Shown: one piece after another, positions 56,638 through 64,000 of the stretch
How the letters are laid out: the number at the start of each line of letters is the position of its first letter
Numbering within the stretch: the first letter of the stretch is position 1
Assembly (NCBI GenBank): GCA_947625155.1
Contig: CANQNG010000004.1
Span: forward strand, 62,001 to 126,000
DNA from: an uncultured Clostridia bacterium
GTDB lineage: Bacteria; Bacillota; Clostridia; Oscillospirales; Ruminococcaceae
Direction: 5' to 3'
DNA length: 64,000 nt
The notes under the pieces: model-generated
Seen by the model: the letters and a program-made list of their open reading frames with translations, nothing else
Database searches by the model: none
Told to the model about the DNA's origin: nothing
Made by a program: the position numbers and the translations under genes

Positions 56638-57219
56638 ATGACAGGCAAAATGGATCTGGAAGAATACATGGAATCCAGACGCTGCGGCTATGCCAATGAG
56701 ATGCTGGTGCAGGTGTTCACGGAAGAAGCCGGGCGGGCGTTCCGGAAAATGGCAGAACGGTTCCCGGAAGAGCGCCTGAAACGGTTCGAGATCCTGTTCC
56801 GGGAGGAAAAGGGCGTGGCGTGCTGTGGGGCATCTGCAAAGACAGAGATCCGGTGTCCGCTCCCGGTGAGCGAGGCTTTCCTGATGCGGCGCTATGCGCC
56901 GGATAACACAAGGATCATAACGGCAAGAAAGCGGATGCTCCGGCTGCGCTGCATGATGAATGGAAAACCCCCTGCTGCCCTGCGGAAAGTGACGGCACAG
57001 TATCTGACCATGATCTTCCATGAATACGACCTGCGCATGAATTCCGCAGCGGAAGCGCTGCACCGTATCGGGGAGACCGGAAAACTGCCGCCGGACAGCG
57101 TTTTTTCCGTGCGGGTGGTGCATGAGGAGAACTACAGACCGATACAGATCGAAATGTATGACGAGGACAGGACAGTCTTGGATGTTATTATGGCATATCT
57201 TGAAGAAAATGAGGAGTGA
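56638..57219 (+). CDS. Unknown protein encoded between recF and gyrB
   Basis: This is a 193-residue soluble protein that I do not recognise. It is mixed and charged, with a Cys pair [16 protein letters not shown] in the middle, an [16 protein letters not shown] segment and a C-terminal helix ending in LEENEE. No membrane segment or signal peptide. GTGAGGTGAGG lies before ATG 56638. Its stop is 5 bp upstream of the gyrB start, so they are cotranscribed. In many Firmicutes this slot holds a small DUF721/DciA- or RemB-like gene, but the sequence does not obviously match either. Confidence 0.7.
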   Translation: MTGKMDLEEYMESRRCGYANEMLVQVFTEEAGRAFRKMAERFPEERLKRFEILFREEKGVACCGASAKTEIRCPLPVSEAFLMRRYAPDNTRIITARKRMLRLRCMMNGKPPAALRKVTAQYLTMIFHEYDLRMNSAAEALHRIGETGKLPPDSVFSVRVVHEENYRPIQIEMYDEDRTVLDVIMAYLEENEE

Positions 57220-57224
57220 ATAAC

Positions 57225-59144
57225 GTGGAAGAAATGTATGATGCGGAACAGATAGAGGTGCTGGAGGGGCTTGACCCTGTGCGGAAAGTGCCGGGTATGT
57301 ATATCGGTTCGACCAGCGCAGAGGGTCTGCACCATCTGGTGTATGAGATCGTGGACAATGCCATCGATGAGGCGCTTGCCGGATACTGCACAAGGATCAC
57401 GGTCGAGATCCTGCCGGACAATGTCATCCGTGTGACGGACAACGGACGTGGTATCCCGACAGGCATCCACCCGACAGAGGGCATCTCGGCGGCGACGGTC
57501 GTGTATACGGTGCTGCATGCCGGCGGTAAGTTCGGCGGGGGCGGCTATAAGGTCTCCGGCGGTCTGCACGGCGTGGGCGCTTCGGTCGTGAATGCGCTCT
57601 CCGAATGGCTGGAAATTACCGTGAAAAACGAGGGGCATATCCACTTTCAACACTTTGACCGTGGAAAATACACGGAACCGCTGAAAGTCATCGGCGATAC
57701 CACGGAGACCGGCACGATGGTCACATTCAAGGCTGACCCAGAGATCTTTGAGACAACGGAATATGATTACGCCATCCTGCGCCGCAGGATGCGGGAACAG
57801 GCATTCCTGAATGCGGGTGTACACATCACCATTTCCGATACCCGTGACCCGCAAGACCCAAAGGAAGATGTGCTGCACTACGAGGGCGGCATCCGGGAAT
57901 TCATTGCGCACATCCACCGGAAAAAAGGCTATGGATCCGTCGGGGATGTGATCTATGTTTCCGGCATGGACGGGGATTCCTTTGCAGAGATCGCCATGCA
58001 GTACAATGACAGCTACAATGAGATGATCCTCTCTTTTGCTAATAATATCCACACCAAGGACGGCGGCAGCCATGAGACAGGGTTCAAGAATGCGCTGACG
58101 AAGGTCATCAACGAGTACGGAAAGCAGTTCAAATTCCTCAAGGAAAATGAAAAGCTGTCCGGTGATGATGTGCGTGAGGGGCTGACGGCGATCGTCTCTG
58201 TGAAGCTGACGGAGTGCGAATTTGAGGGACAGACCAAGGGACGGCTCGGCAATCCGCAGGTGCGCCCCTTTGTGGAAAAGCTCTTGCAGGAAAAGCTGAT
58301 GAACTATTTAGAGGCAAATCCTGCTGTGGCACAGGAAATTTTAGATAAATGCCTTGCTGCCCGCCGTGCCCGGGAAGCTGCCAAGAACGCAAGGGAAACT
58401 GCCCGCCGTAAGACTGCCATGGAGAGCGCTTCCCTGCCGGGCAAGCTGGCAGACTGTTCGGAGCATGGAGTGGAAAATACCGAGATCTACATTGTCGAGG
58501 GCGATTCCGCCGGCGGTTCTGCCAAGGGCGGCAGAGACAGGCGCTACCAAGCCATTCTTCCGCTGTGGGGCAAAATGCTCAACGTGGAGAAGGCACGGCT
58601 CGACAAGGTATACGGCAATGATAAGCTGATGCCGGTCGTTACGGCTCTGGGGACGGGTATCGGTGAGGATTTCAATTTGGAAAAGCTCCGGTATGACAAG
58701 GTCATCATCATGGCGGATGCCGATGTGGACGGCTGTCATATCCGGACACTGCTGCTGACGTTCTTCTTCCGGTATATGCGCCCGCTGATCGAAAACGGGA
58801 ATATCTACATTGCCCAGCCGCCGCTGTACAAAGTGGCACGGGGCAAGAAGGTCTACTACGCTTTCAGCGACCCGGAACGGGATAAGTATATCGCAGAACT
58901 TGCCGATGCGAACGGCAGTACTGCCAAGGTCGCTGTGCAGCGGTACAAAGGTCTGGGTGAAATGGATTCCGAACAGCTCTGGGAAACGACCATGAACCCG
59001 GAGACCCGCACGATCCTGCGTGTCCGGATGGAGGATGCGATCCGGGCAGATGAGATCATCACGATCCTCATGGGCGACAAGGTGCTGCCACGGAAGGATT
59101 ATATCGAAAAATATGCCAGAACTGTGTCCAATCTGGACATTTAA
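57225..59144 (+). CDS. gyrB: DNA gyrase subunit B
   Basis: GyrB is the ATPase subunit of gyrase. The 639-residue product has the GHKL ATPase domain ([45 protein letters not shown]), the transducer domain, and the Toprim domain with [29 protein letters not shown] and [11 protein letters not shown]. It ends [13 protein letters not shown] as usual. GTG 57225 is chosen because GAGGAG (57211-57216) is eight bases upstream and the protein then begins with [17 protein letters not shown]; a GTG at 57216 is the alternative. Confidence 0.97.
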   Translation: MEEMYDAEQIEVLEGLDPVRKVPGMYIGSTSAEGLHHLVYEIVDNAIDEALAGYCTRITVEILPDNVIRVTDNGRGIPTGIHPTEGISAATVVYTVLHAGGKFGGGGYKVSGGLHGVGASVVNALSEWLEITVKNEGHIHFQHFDRGKYTEPLKVIGDTTETGTMVTFKADPEIFETTEYDYAILRRRMREQAFLNAGVHITISDTRDPQDPKEDVLHYEGGIREFIAHIHRKKGYGSVGDVIYVSGMDGDSFAEIAMQYNDSYNEMILSFANNIHTKDGGSHETGFKNALTKVINEYGKQFKFLKENEKLSGDDVREGLTAIVSVKLTECEFEGQTKGRLGNPQVRPFVEKLLQEKLMNYLEANPAVAQEILDKCLAARRAREAAKNARETARRKTAMESASLPGKLADCSEHGVENTEIYIVEGDSAGGSAKGGRDRRYQAILPLWGKMLNVEKARLDKVYGNDKLMPVVTALGTGIGEDFNLEKLRYDKVIIMADADVDGCHIRTLLLTFFFRYMRPLIENGNIYIAQPPLYKVARGKKVYYAFSDPERDKYIAELADANGSTAKVAVQRYKGLGEMDSEQLWETTMNPETRTILRVRMEDAIRADEIITILMGDKVLPRKDYIEKYARTVSNLDI

Positions 59145-59155
59145 GGGAGCAGGAC

Positions 59156-59755
59156 ATGGAGCTGAAAACAGAGGGCATGCTGCTCGAAAAGCAGTACACG
59201 ATCCCGTTTGAGCTGTTCCGGACGGCATTTACGGCGTTCCAGAAGCAGTTCGTCTATCCGAGAAACCGCATCGTGATCGCTGTGCTGCTGCTGGTCTGCT
59301 GCATTTACGGATATTTCTTCCTGTTCGGGGACGACGGGAAGAGTACGATATACGGCATGGTGATCTTGGTCTGTCTGGCACTGGCAGCATTCCAGTGGTA
59401 CAAACCCCGGAAAATACGGCGCAATTTGCTCGAAGCCGTCCGGGAGATCGAACATGACGAGTACCGGCTGCGCATTTTTCCGGAATATCTGGAGATCGGC
59501 ACGCTGCTGCCGGAGGAGGAGGAACACCCCTCGGACGAGCTGTTCAACGACGGACCGGAGGAGAACTTCTCCGGGACGAGGATCTATTACAACAAGGGAC
59601 TGCACGTGACGGAATATGCCGATCTTCTGATGGTCTATCAGCAGAAAACGATGTTCTATGTCGTCCCGAAAGCTGCTTTTACGGAAGAGGAGCTGGAAAT
59701 ACTGCGGGTACACTTCTCGCAGCAGCTTGGCAGTACCTATCAGTCGAAAGTATAA
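59156..59755 (+). CDS. YcxB-like membrane protein between gyrB and gyrA
   Basis: This is a 199-residue protein with two close TM helices (about 42-62 IVIAVLLLVCCIYGYFFLF and 68-85). A cytosolic beta-rich C-terminal part follows with RIYYNKGLHVTEYADLLMVYQQKTMFYVVPKAAF, the YcxB-like C-terminal pattern. Function unknown. It interrupts the gyrB-gyrA pair (11 bp after gyrB, 33 bp before gyrA). Its general build, two helices then a cytosolic PH-like part, resembles the five proteins inside pheS-pheT, though motif identity is weak. Confidence 0.75.
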   Translation: MELKTEGMLLEKQYTIPFELFRTAFTAFQKQFVYPRNRIVIAVLLLVCCIYGYFFLFGDDGKSTIYGMVILVCLALAAFQWYKPRKIRRNLLEAVREIEHDEYRLRIFPEYLEIGTLLPEEEEHPSDELFNDGPEENFSGTRIYYNKGLHVTEYADLLMVYQQKTMFYVVPKAAFTEEELEILRVHFSQQLGSTYQSKV

Positions 59756-59788
59756 TTCCCCTTTCACAAGGGGTCCTGAGGTGAGAAT

Positions 59789-62452
59789 ATGAGTAACGAA
59801 ACAGAAAACACACAGCCCACGCAGCCGCAGGAAAAGGTCATTCCGGTCGATGTGGCAGACGAGATGCATGATTCGTTTCTGGCGTATGCGATGTCTGTCA
59901 TCATCTCCCGTGCGCTGCCGGATGTGCGTGACGGTCTGAAACCGGTACACCGGCGCATCATCTACACCATGCACGAAAACGGACTGACACCCGATCAGCC
60001 CTACCGGAAATGTGCGGATACGGTCGGTGCGGTGCTCGGTCGGTATCATCCGCATGGTGATGCTTCCGTGTATGATGCCCTTGTCCGGCTGGCACAGGAT
60101 TTTTCGCTGCGCTATCCGCTGGTGGACGGGCACGGGAACTTCGGTTCGGTGGACGGCGATCCGCCTGCTGCCTATCGTTATACGGAAGCCAAGATGTCCA
60201 AGCTGTCTCTCGAAATGGTCACGGACATCAACAAAAATACTGTGGACTGGGACAGCAACTATGACGACCGTTTGAAAGAACCGTCCGTCCTGCCGTCCCG
60301 TTTCCCGAATCTGCTCGTCAACGGTTCGGTGGGTATTGCGGTCGGCATGGCGACCAATATCCCGACACACAATTTAGGCGAGGTCATTGACGGTCTGGAT
60401 CTGCTCATTCGGGATCCGGACTGCTCACTGGATGATCTCATGGAGTGCATACAGGGTCCGGACTTCCCGACCGGCGGCATTGTCATGGGCAAAGCCGGCA
60501 TCCGTGCGGCTTACGGCACGGGGCGGGGGAAGATCATTGTTCGGGCAAAGACTTCCTTTGAGGAGATCAAGGGCAAGACGCACATCATCGTCCATGAGAT
60601 CCCCTACATGGTCAACAAGGCAAGGCTCGTCGAGCACATTGCGGAACTGATCAAGGAAAAGCGCATCGAGGGTGCGACTTTTGTCCGGGATGAATCCGGC
60701 AGAGATGGCATGCGCATCGTGATCGGGGTGCGCAAGGATGCCATTCCGGATGTGGTGCTGAACAAGCTGTTCTCCTACACGCAGTTACAGGATACCTGCG
60801 GGGTGAATATGCTCGTTCTTGCGGGCGGTGTGCCGAAAGTACTCACGCTCAAGCAGGTACTGGAACAGTATCTGGAATTTCAGGTGGATGTCATCACCCG
60901 CCGGGTGAGATTTGATCTGGACAAGGCGCTCAAGCGGGCGCATCTGCTGCAGGGCTTCATGCTGGCAGCGGACTATATTGACGAGGTCATCAGCATCATG
61001 CGCAGTTCTTCCAACATCCCGGAGGGTAAGGAACGGCTGAAGGAGCGCTTCAAGGATGTGGACATGAATGCTTTGCTGGAGCGTGCGGCGTATGACCTTT
61101 CGGGGCTGCATCTGCCGCATACGGTGGGGCTTTCCGAGGAACAGGCGGATGCGATCACGAAAATGACGATCGGTTCTCTGACTGGTCTGGAACGGCAGAA
61201 GATCACGGACGAGCTGTTCGGGCTGTGCGAGAAGATCTCGGATCTCGAGGATACTTTGGCAGACAAACAGAAGGTCTATCAGATCATTTCAGAAGAACTG
61301 GGGGAGATCAAGCGCAAATTTTCCGACAAGCGGCGCACGGAGATCACTGCCGTCAGCGGGGAACTGGACATCGAGGAACTGATCGAGATCGAGGACTGCG
61401 TTGTCACCTACACCAATAACGGCTATATCAAGCGCATGGCACTGGATGCTTACAAGACCCAGAAGCGGGGCGGCAGAGGTGTGCAGGGGATGAAGCAGCG
61501 AGAGGAAGATCTCGTTTCTGAAATGTTCATCTGCTCCACGCATGACAATATCCTGTTCATCACGAACAAGGGCTATATGTATAAGCTCAAGTGCTACGAG
61601 ATCCCGGACGGCTCAAAGGCTTCGAGGGGATCCCACTTTGCGAACCTGCTGCATTTGCAGGAGGGCGAACGCATCACAGCGATGCTGAAAACAAGGCATT
61701 TTGACAGCGAAGAATATGTCGTCATGGTCACGAAGCAGGGACAGATCAAGCGCACGCCGCTGCATGCGTACCGGAACATCCACAAGAAGGGTCTGATCGC
61801 GATCGGGCTGCATGAGGGCGATGAGATCGCCGGTGTGCGCATGACGGACGGCAATGCACAGCTCATCGTTGCCACGAAAAATGGCATGGCACTGCGCTTG
61901 GAAGAAGCCAGCATCCGTCCGCAGTCCCGTTCGGCGCATGGTGTGCGGGCGATCAAGCTGCGGGAAGGCGATGAAGTCGTTTCCATGGCAAGAGTCCGTG
62001 CAGGGGCGGCTGTGCTGACCGTTACGACGAAGGGCTACGGCAAGCGGTGCGCACTGGACGAATACCGTATCCAAGGGCGTGGCGGCTACGGGCTGCGCAA
62101 TTACCATACGGACGAGGCAAGAGGTACGGTCTGCGGCATCAAGGTCGTGGACGAGACGGACGACATTATCCTGATCTCGACAGAGGGCATTATTATTCGC
62201 ATTTTGGCAAGCGACATCCGGATCATGGGAAGAGCTGCCAAGGGTGTGCGTGTGATGAAAGTTTCAGACGGCAATGCTGTGGTCGCCTTTACGAGGGCGG
62301 AACATGATGCCTCGAAGGAAACTGCCGAGGTCGAACAGCTTTCCGATGAGGAAGCCGCCGCACAGGAGACCGCCGCACCGGACGAAACAGAGGAAGATGA
62401 GGCAGCAGAAGAAACGGTATACGAGGAAGATACAGCGGAGGATGAAGCGTAA
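59789..62452 (+). CDS. gyrA: DNA gyrase subunit A
   Basis: GyrA is the DNA-cleaving subunit. The 887-residue product has the winged-helix domain with catalytic Tyr131 in AAYRYTEAK. The quinolone-determining region is [17 protein letters not shown], where Ala92 occupies the place of E. coli Ser83. A coiled coil and six beta-pinwheel blades follow, including the GyrA box [10 protein letters not shown]. The last roughly 40 residues are an acidic tail rich in Glu and Ala. It begins after GTCCTGAGGTGAG and ends overlapping the next gene as TAATG. Confidence 0.98.
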   Translation: MSNETENTQPTQPQEKVIPVDVADEMHDSFLAYAMSVIISRALPDVRDGLKPVHRRIIYTMHENGLTPDQPYRKCADTVGAVLGRYHPHGDASVYDALVRLAQDFSLRYPLVDGHGNFGSVDGDPPAAYRYTEAKMSKLSLEMVTDINKNTVDWDSNYDDRLKEPSVLPSRFPNLLVNGSVGIAVGMATNIPTHNLGEVIDGLDLLIRDPDCSLDDLMECIQGPDFPTGGIVMGKAGIRAAYGTGRGKIIVRAKTSFEEIKGKTHIIVHEIPYMVNKARLVEHIAELIKEKRIEGATFVRDESGRDGMRIVIGVRKDAIPDVVLNKLFSYTQLQDTCGVNMLVLAGGVPKVLTLKQVLEQYLEFQVDVITRRVRFDLDKALKRAHLLQGFMLAADYIDEVISIMRSSSNIPEGKERLKERFKDVDMNALLERAAYDLSGLHLPHTVGLSEEQADAITKMTIGSLTGLERQKITDELFGLCEKISDLEDTLADKQKVYQIISEELGEIKRKFSDKRRTEITAVSGELDIEELIEIEDCVVTYTNNGYIKRMALDAYKTQKRGGRGVQGMKQREEDLVSEMFICSTHDNILFITNKGYMYKLKCYEIPDGSKASRGSHFANLLHLQEGERITAMLKTRHFDSEEYVVMVTKQGQIKRTPLHAYRNIHKKGLIAIGLHEGDEIAGVRMTDGNAQLIVATKNGMALRLEEASIRPQSRSAHGVRAIKLREGDEVVSMARVRAGAAVLTVTTKGYGKRCALDEYRIQGRGGYGLRNYHTDEARGTVCGIKVVDETDDIILISTEGIIIRILASDIRIMGRAAKGVRVMKVSDGNAVVAFTRAEHDASKETAEVEQLSDEEAAAQETAAPDETEEDEAAEETVYEEDTAEDEA

Positions 62453-63297
62453 TGTTCCGTTCCGGGGCACTGCTTGTCAGGCAGGAAAGGATCCCCTTGC
62501 GGGGGATCCGGTCTGCCTTTCGCATCGTGCATCTTTCGGACGTGCATTTCAGCAAAGCAACGTCTTTTGCACAGAATGAAGCCGTTATTTCAGCGATCGT
62601 ACACCGTGTCAGGCAGTGCCGGCAGAAAGGGAAGATCGACCTGATTGCTGTGACGGGCGATCTGGTCTCCCGGCAGCCGGGGCTGTACGGCATTCCGGCT
62701 GCCTTAAAGCTTATGGCGCTGCTGCGGGGGATCGCACCTGTGGTTTTCTCCCTCGGCAACCATGAAACAGACCTCCCTGCCGGACAGCGTGCGGAACTGC
62801 TGAACGGACTGCGGGACAGGGGCGTACTGGTGCTGGACAATACCGGGGTCAATGTTTCAGGATCGACATTCCGGGGGCTGACACTGCCGGGGGATGTCTA
62901 TAAGGGAAATTACGGCTACCGTGGTTTAAGACCTATTACGGCAGGACTGGTGAAGCGGTGCATCGGGCAGGTGACACATCCTTGCGTGCTGTTGGCGCAT
63001 ACGCCTACCGGATTCCCGGCATATGCACGGTGGGGCGCAGATCTGGTGCTGTCCGGGCATATGCACGGCGGTATCGTGCGTGTGCCGGGGATCGGCGGCA
63101 TTTTGTCGCCGGAACGAAAATTTTTTCCGGTCTACGATGTGGGGCTTTATCAGGAACGAGGCAGTATCCTGTCTTTGACGGCAGGCATCGGGAAATTTCG
63201 TATCTGTGACCCCGCTGAGATCGTTGACCTGAAACTGATCCCGGTGAGAAATTCGCAACAGCGCCGGAACTGTGCAAATGTAACGATCTCCACATAG
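62452..63297 (+). CDS. Calcineurin-like metallophosphoesterase (YkuE-like)
   Basis: This is a 281-residue metallophosphoesterase. Motifs HLSDVHF, VTGDLVS, LGNHE, LLAHTP and SGHMHGG in order give the full two-metal site. Its ATG shares one base with the gyrA stop, so it is translated after gyrA. Similar YkuE-type enzymes act at the membrane on lipid or nucleotide substrates; there is no clear signal peptide here (start [18 protein letters not shown]). Its link to gyrase is positional only. Confidence 0.92.
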   Translation: MFRSGALLVRQERIPLRGIRSAFRIVHLSDVHFSKATSFAQNEAVISAIVHRVRQCRQKGKIDLIAVTGDLVSRQPGLYGIPAALKLMALLRGIAPVVFSLGNHETDLPAGQRAELLNGLRDRGVLVLDNTGVNVSGSTFRGLTLPGDVYKGNYGYRGLRPITAGLVKRCIGQVTHPCVLLAHTPTGFPAYARWGADLVLSGHMHGGIVRVPGIGGILSPERKFFPVYDVGLYQERGSILSLTAGIGKFRICDPAEIVDLKLIPVRNSQQRRNCANVTIST

Positions 63298-63343
63298 GTT
63301 TTTTGCCTGATCTGCTTAAATTCGTGAAAAAGAAAAAAAACAC

Positions 63344-63372
63344 TTGACAGACATGCCGGAATGCGTTATAAT
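63344..63372 (+). promoter_or_regulatory. Sigma-A promoter of rpmH-rnpA
   Basis: TTGACA (63344-63349), 17 bp (GACATGCCGGAATGCGT), TATAAT (63367-63372), 55 bp before rpmH. Confidence 0.88.
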
Positions 63373-63427
63373 AATAAAGTATGAGAGTGCCCGTGCTTTG
63401 ACGGGACTGTGGAGAGGAGGAGAACAC

Positions 63428-63562
63428 ATGAAAAGAACGTATCAGCCGAAGAAGATCCATAGAAAAAAGGAACATGGATTCCGGAAGAGAATGTCCGACA
63501 GAAACGGCAGAAAGGTTTTAGCTCGCAGGAGAGCAAAGGGCAGAAAGAGACTTTCCCATTGA
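63428..63562 (+). CDS. rpmH: 50S ribosomal protein L34
   Basis: This is a 44-residue, highly basic protein of the large subunit. [20 protein letters not shown] and the ending [10 protein letters not shown] are the invariant family pattern and length. GAGGAGGAG lies seven bases before ATG 63428. Followed by rnpA in the conserved order; a hairpin lies between them. Confidence 0.98.
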   Translation: MKRTYQPKKIHRKKEHGFRKRMSDRNGRKVLARRRAKGRKRLSH

Positions 63563-63570
63563 CGAGTCAG

Positions 63571-63602
63571 ACCACAAATCATGATTTGTGGTCTTTTTGT
63601 TT
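63571..63602 (+). terminator. Hairpin between rpmH and rnpA
   Basis: ACCACAAATC-AT-GATTTGTGGT (63571-63592) followed by CTTTTTGTTTT. It has terminator form; partial termination here would keep RNase P protein below L34. Confidence 0.8.
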
Positions 63603-63625
63603 TATCGCAGGGTGAGGTGAGCGTA

Positions 63626-63991
63626 TTGCTGTTGACAGATGCCATGACGGAAAATAAACTGTTTCAGCTCTGCTACCGGAAAGGGACTTGCATCCCGTCC
63701 CGGATGGTCGTCCTCTATGCCCGTCCGAATCAGCTTGCGGTGAACCGGCTTGGCATCACGACAGGAAAAAAGCTTGGCAATGCCGTTTGCCGGAGCAGGG
63801 CAAGAAGACTCATCCGGCAGGCATGGCGGGAAAATGAGCTGGATGCCCCTATCGGGCTGGACATTGTTATTGTGGCAAGGACACGCCTTTTGGAGGAAAA
63901 TGCAGTCTCGCTGAGCCATTATCTGCGGAAATACGGCATCCCGGCGCTGCATAGGGTCTATGCGGACAAGCCGATGCGTAGGAAAGGGTAA
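63626..63991 (+). CDS. rnpA: Ribonuclease P protein component
   Basis: RnpA is the protein partner of the RNase P ribozyme in tRNA 5' maturation. The product of about 121 residues has TENKLFQLCYRKG, then NRLGITTGKKLGNAVCRSRARRLIRQAWR, containing the conserved RNR-type basic helix. TTG 63626 is chosen because GGTGAGG is eight bases upstream; ATG 63644 is the alternative and would shorten the protein by six residues. It follows rpmH as in most bacteria. Confidence 0.95.
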   Translation: MLLTDAMTENKLFQLCYRKGTCIPSRMVVLYARPNQLAVNRLGITTGKKLGNAVCRSRARRLIRQAWRENELDAPIGLDIVIVARTRLLEENAVSLSHYLRKYGIPALHRVYADKPMRRKG

Positions 63992-63993
63992 GT

Positions 63994-64000
63994 ATGCGGT
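63994..64000 (+). CDS. First codons of a next gene (yidD expected by gene order)
   Basis: ATGCGGT lies three bases after rnpA with GGAAAGGGTAAG as ribosome site. Only two codons are visible. In most bacteria yidD follows rnpA; that is inference from order, not from sequence. Confidence 0.3.

Noticed and set aside
1..64000. rRNA and tRNA genes
   Set aside because: No cloverleaf with the conserved GTTCRANNC arm or rRNA core sequence was recognised by eye; a covariance search would be needed to exclude them fully.

Overview
The window looks like a chromosomal segment from a spore-forming, plant-fibre-degrading Clostridia species, most likely Oscillospiraceae and Ruminococcus-like. The support is a moderately GC-rich, densely packed genome; two secreted proteins with type I dockerins (28461-29347 and 42429-45170), which imply a cellulosome; a GH94 disaccharide phosphorylase; and a clostridial sporulation set (sipL, spoIVA, spoIIGA, sigE, sigG, gpr). 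Species cannot be fixed from the sequence alone. No rRNA, tRNA, CRISPR array or prophage was seen.

Layout. 1-9.3 kb: 5' part of feoB, GH94 phosphorylase, typA, and the overlapping spore-coat pair sipL-spoIVA. 9.4-16.2 kb: a T-box-controlled pheS...pheT operon on the minus strand, with five small paralogous membrane-protein genes between the two synthetase subunits. 16.2-21.6 kb: DUF1294, CPBP protease and SDR genes, then a tcdA / rhodanese-TtcA / larE / nitroreductase operon that looks like a sulfur and tRNA-modification set. 21.9-26.4 kb: AIM24-like protein, beta-CASP nuclease and a hybrid sensor kinase. 26.5-28.5 kb: an AT-rich insert (DUF6809-like, DUF6442-like and HTH genes) that abuts a MATE transporter lacking its N-terminal half. 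28.5-30.6 kb: dockerin-C39 protein with an apparent frameshift in its signal peptide, and a DHH phosphoesterase. 30.6-39.8 kb: a nine-gene surface-glycan operon combining CDP-3,6-dideoxyhexose genes (rfbF, rfbH, rfbG) with a split transketolase, an epimerase, a GT2, a polytopic membrane protein and GtrA. 40-45 kb: M20 amidohydrolase and a dockerin pectate lyase with ricin-type lectin domains. 45-51 kb: spoIIGA-sigE divergent from sigG, then serC-serA, gpr and rpsT. 52-64 kb: dnaA, oriC, dnaN, S4 protein, recF, an unknown gene, gyrB, a YcxB-like gene, gyrA, a phosphoesterase, rpmH, rnpA and the first bases of another gene.

Regulation. Seventeen sigma-A-type promoters can be read, all with exactly 17 bp between the hexamers, and several share an extra spacer motif. 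SigE-like and SigG-like promoters precede sipL and sigG. A Phe T-box precedes pheS.

The most unusual signals are: (1) at least fourteen intergenic copies of a hairpin repeat whose stem sequence changes from copy to copy while staying complementary, and whose flanks stay constant; (2) the five-gene membrane family embedded in pheST, which should share the tRNA-Phe control; (3) the rfb plus split-transketolase operon, which suggests a C-branched dideoxy sugar; and (4) oriC with DnaA-box palindromes and a TAG trinucleotide run, with a second DnaA-box palindrome 3 kb downstream.
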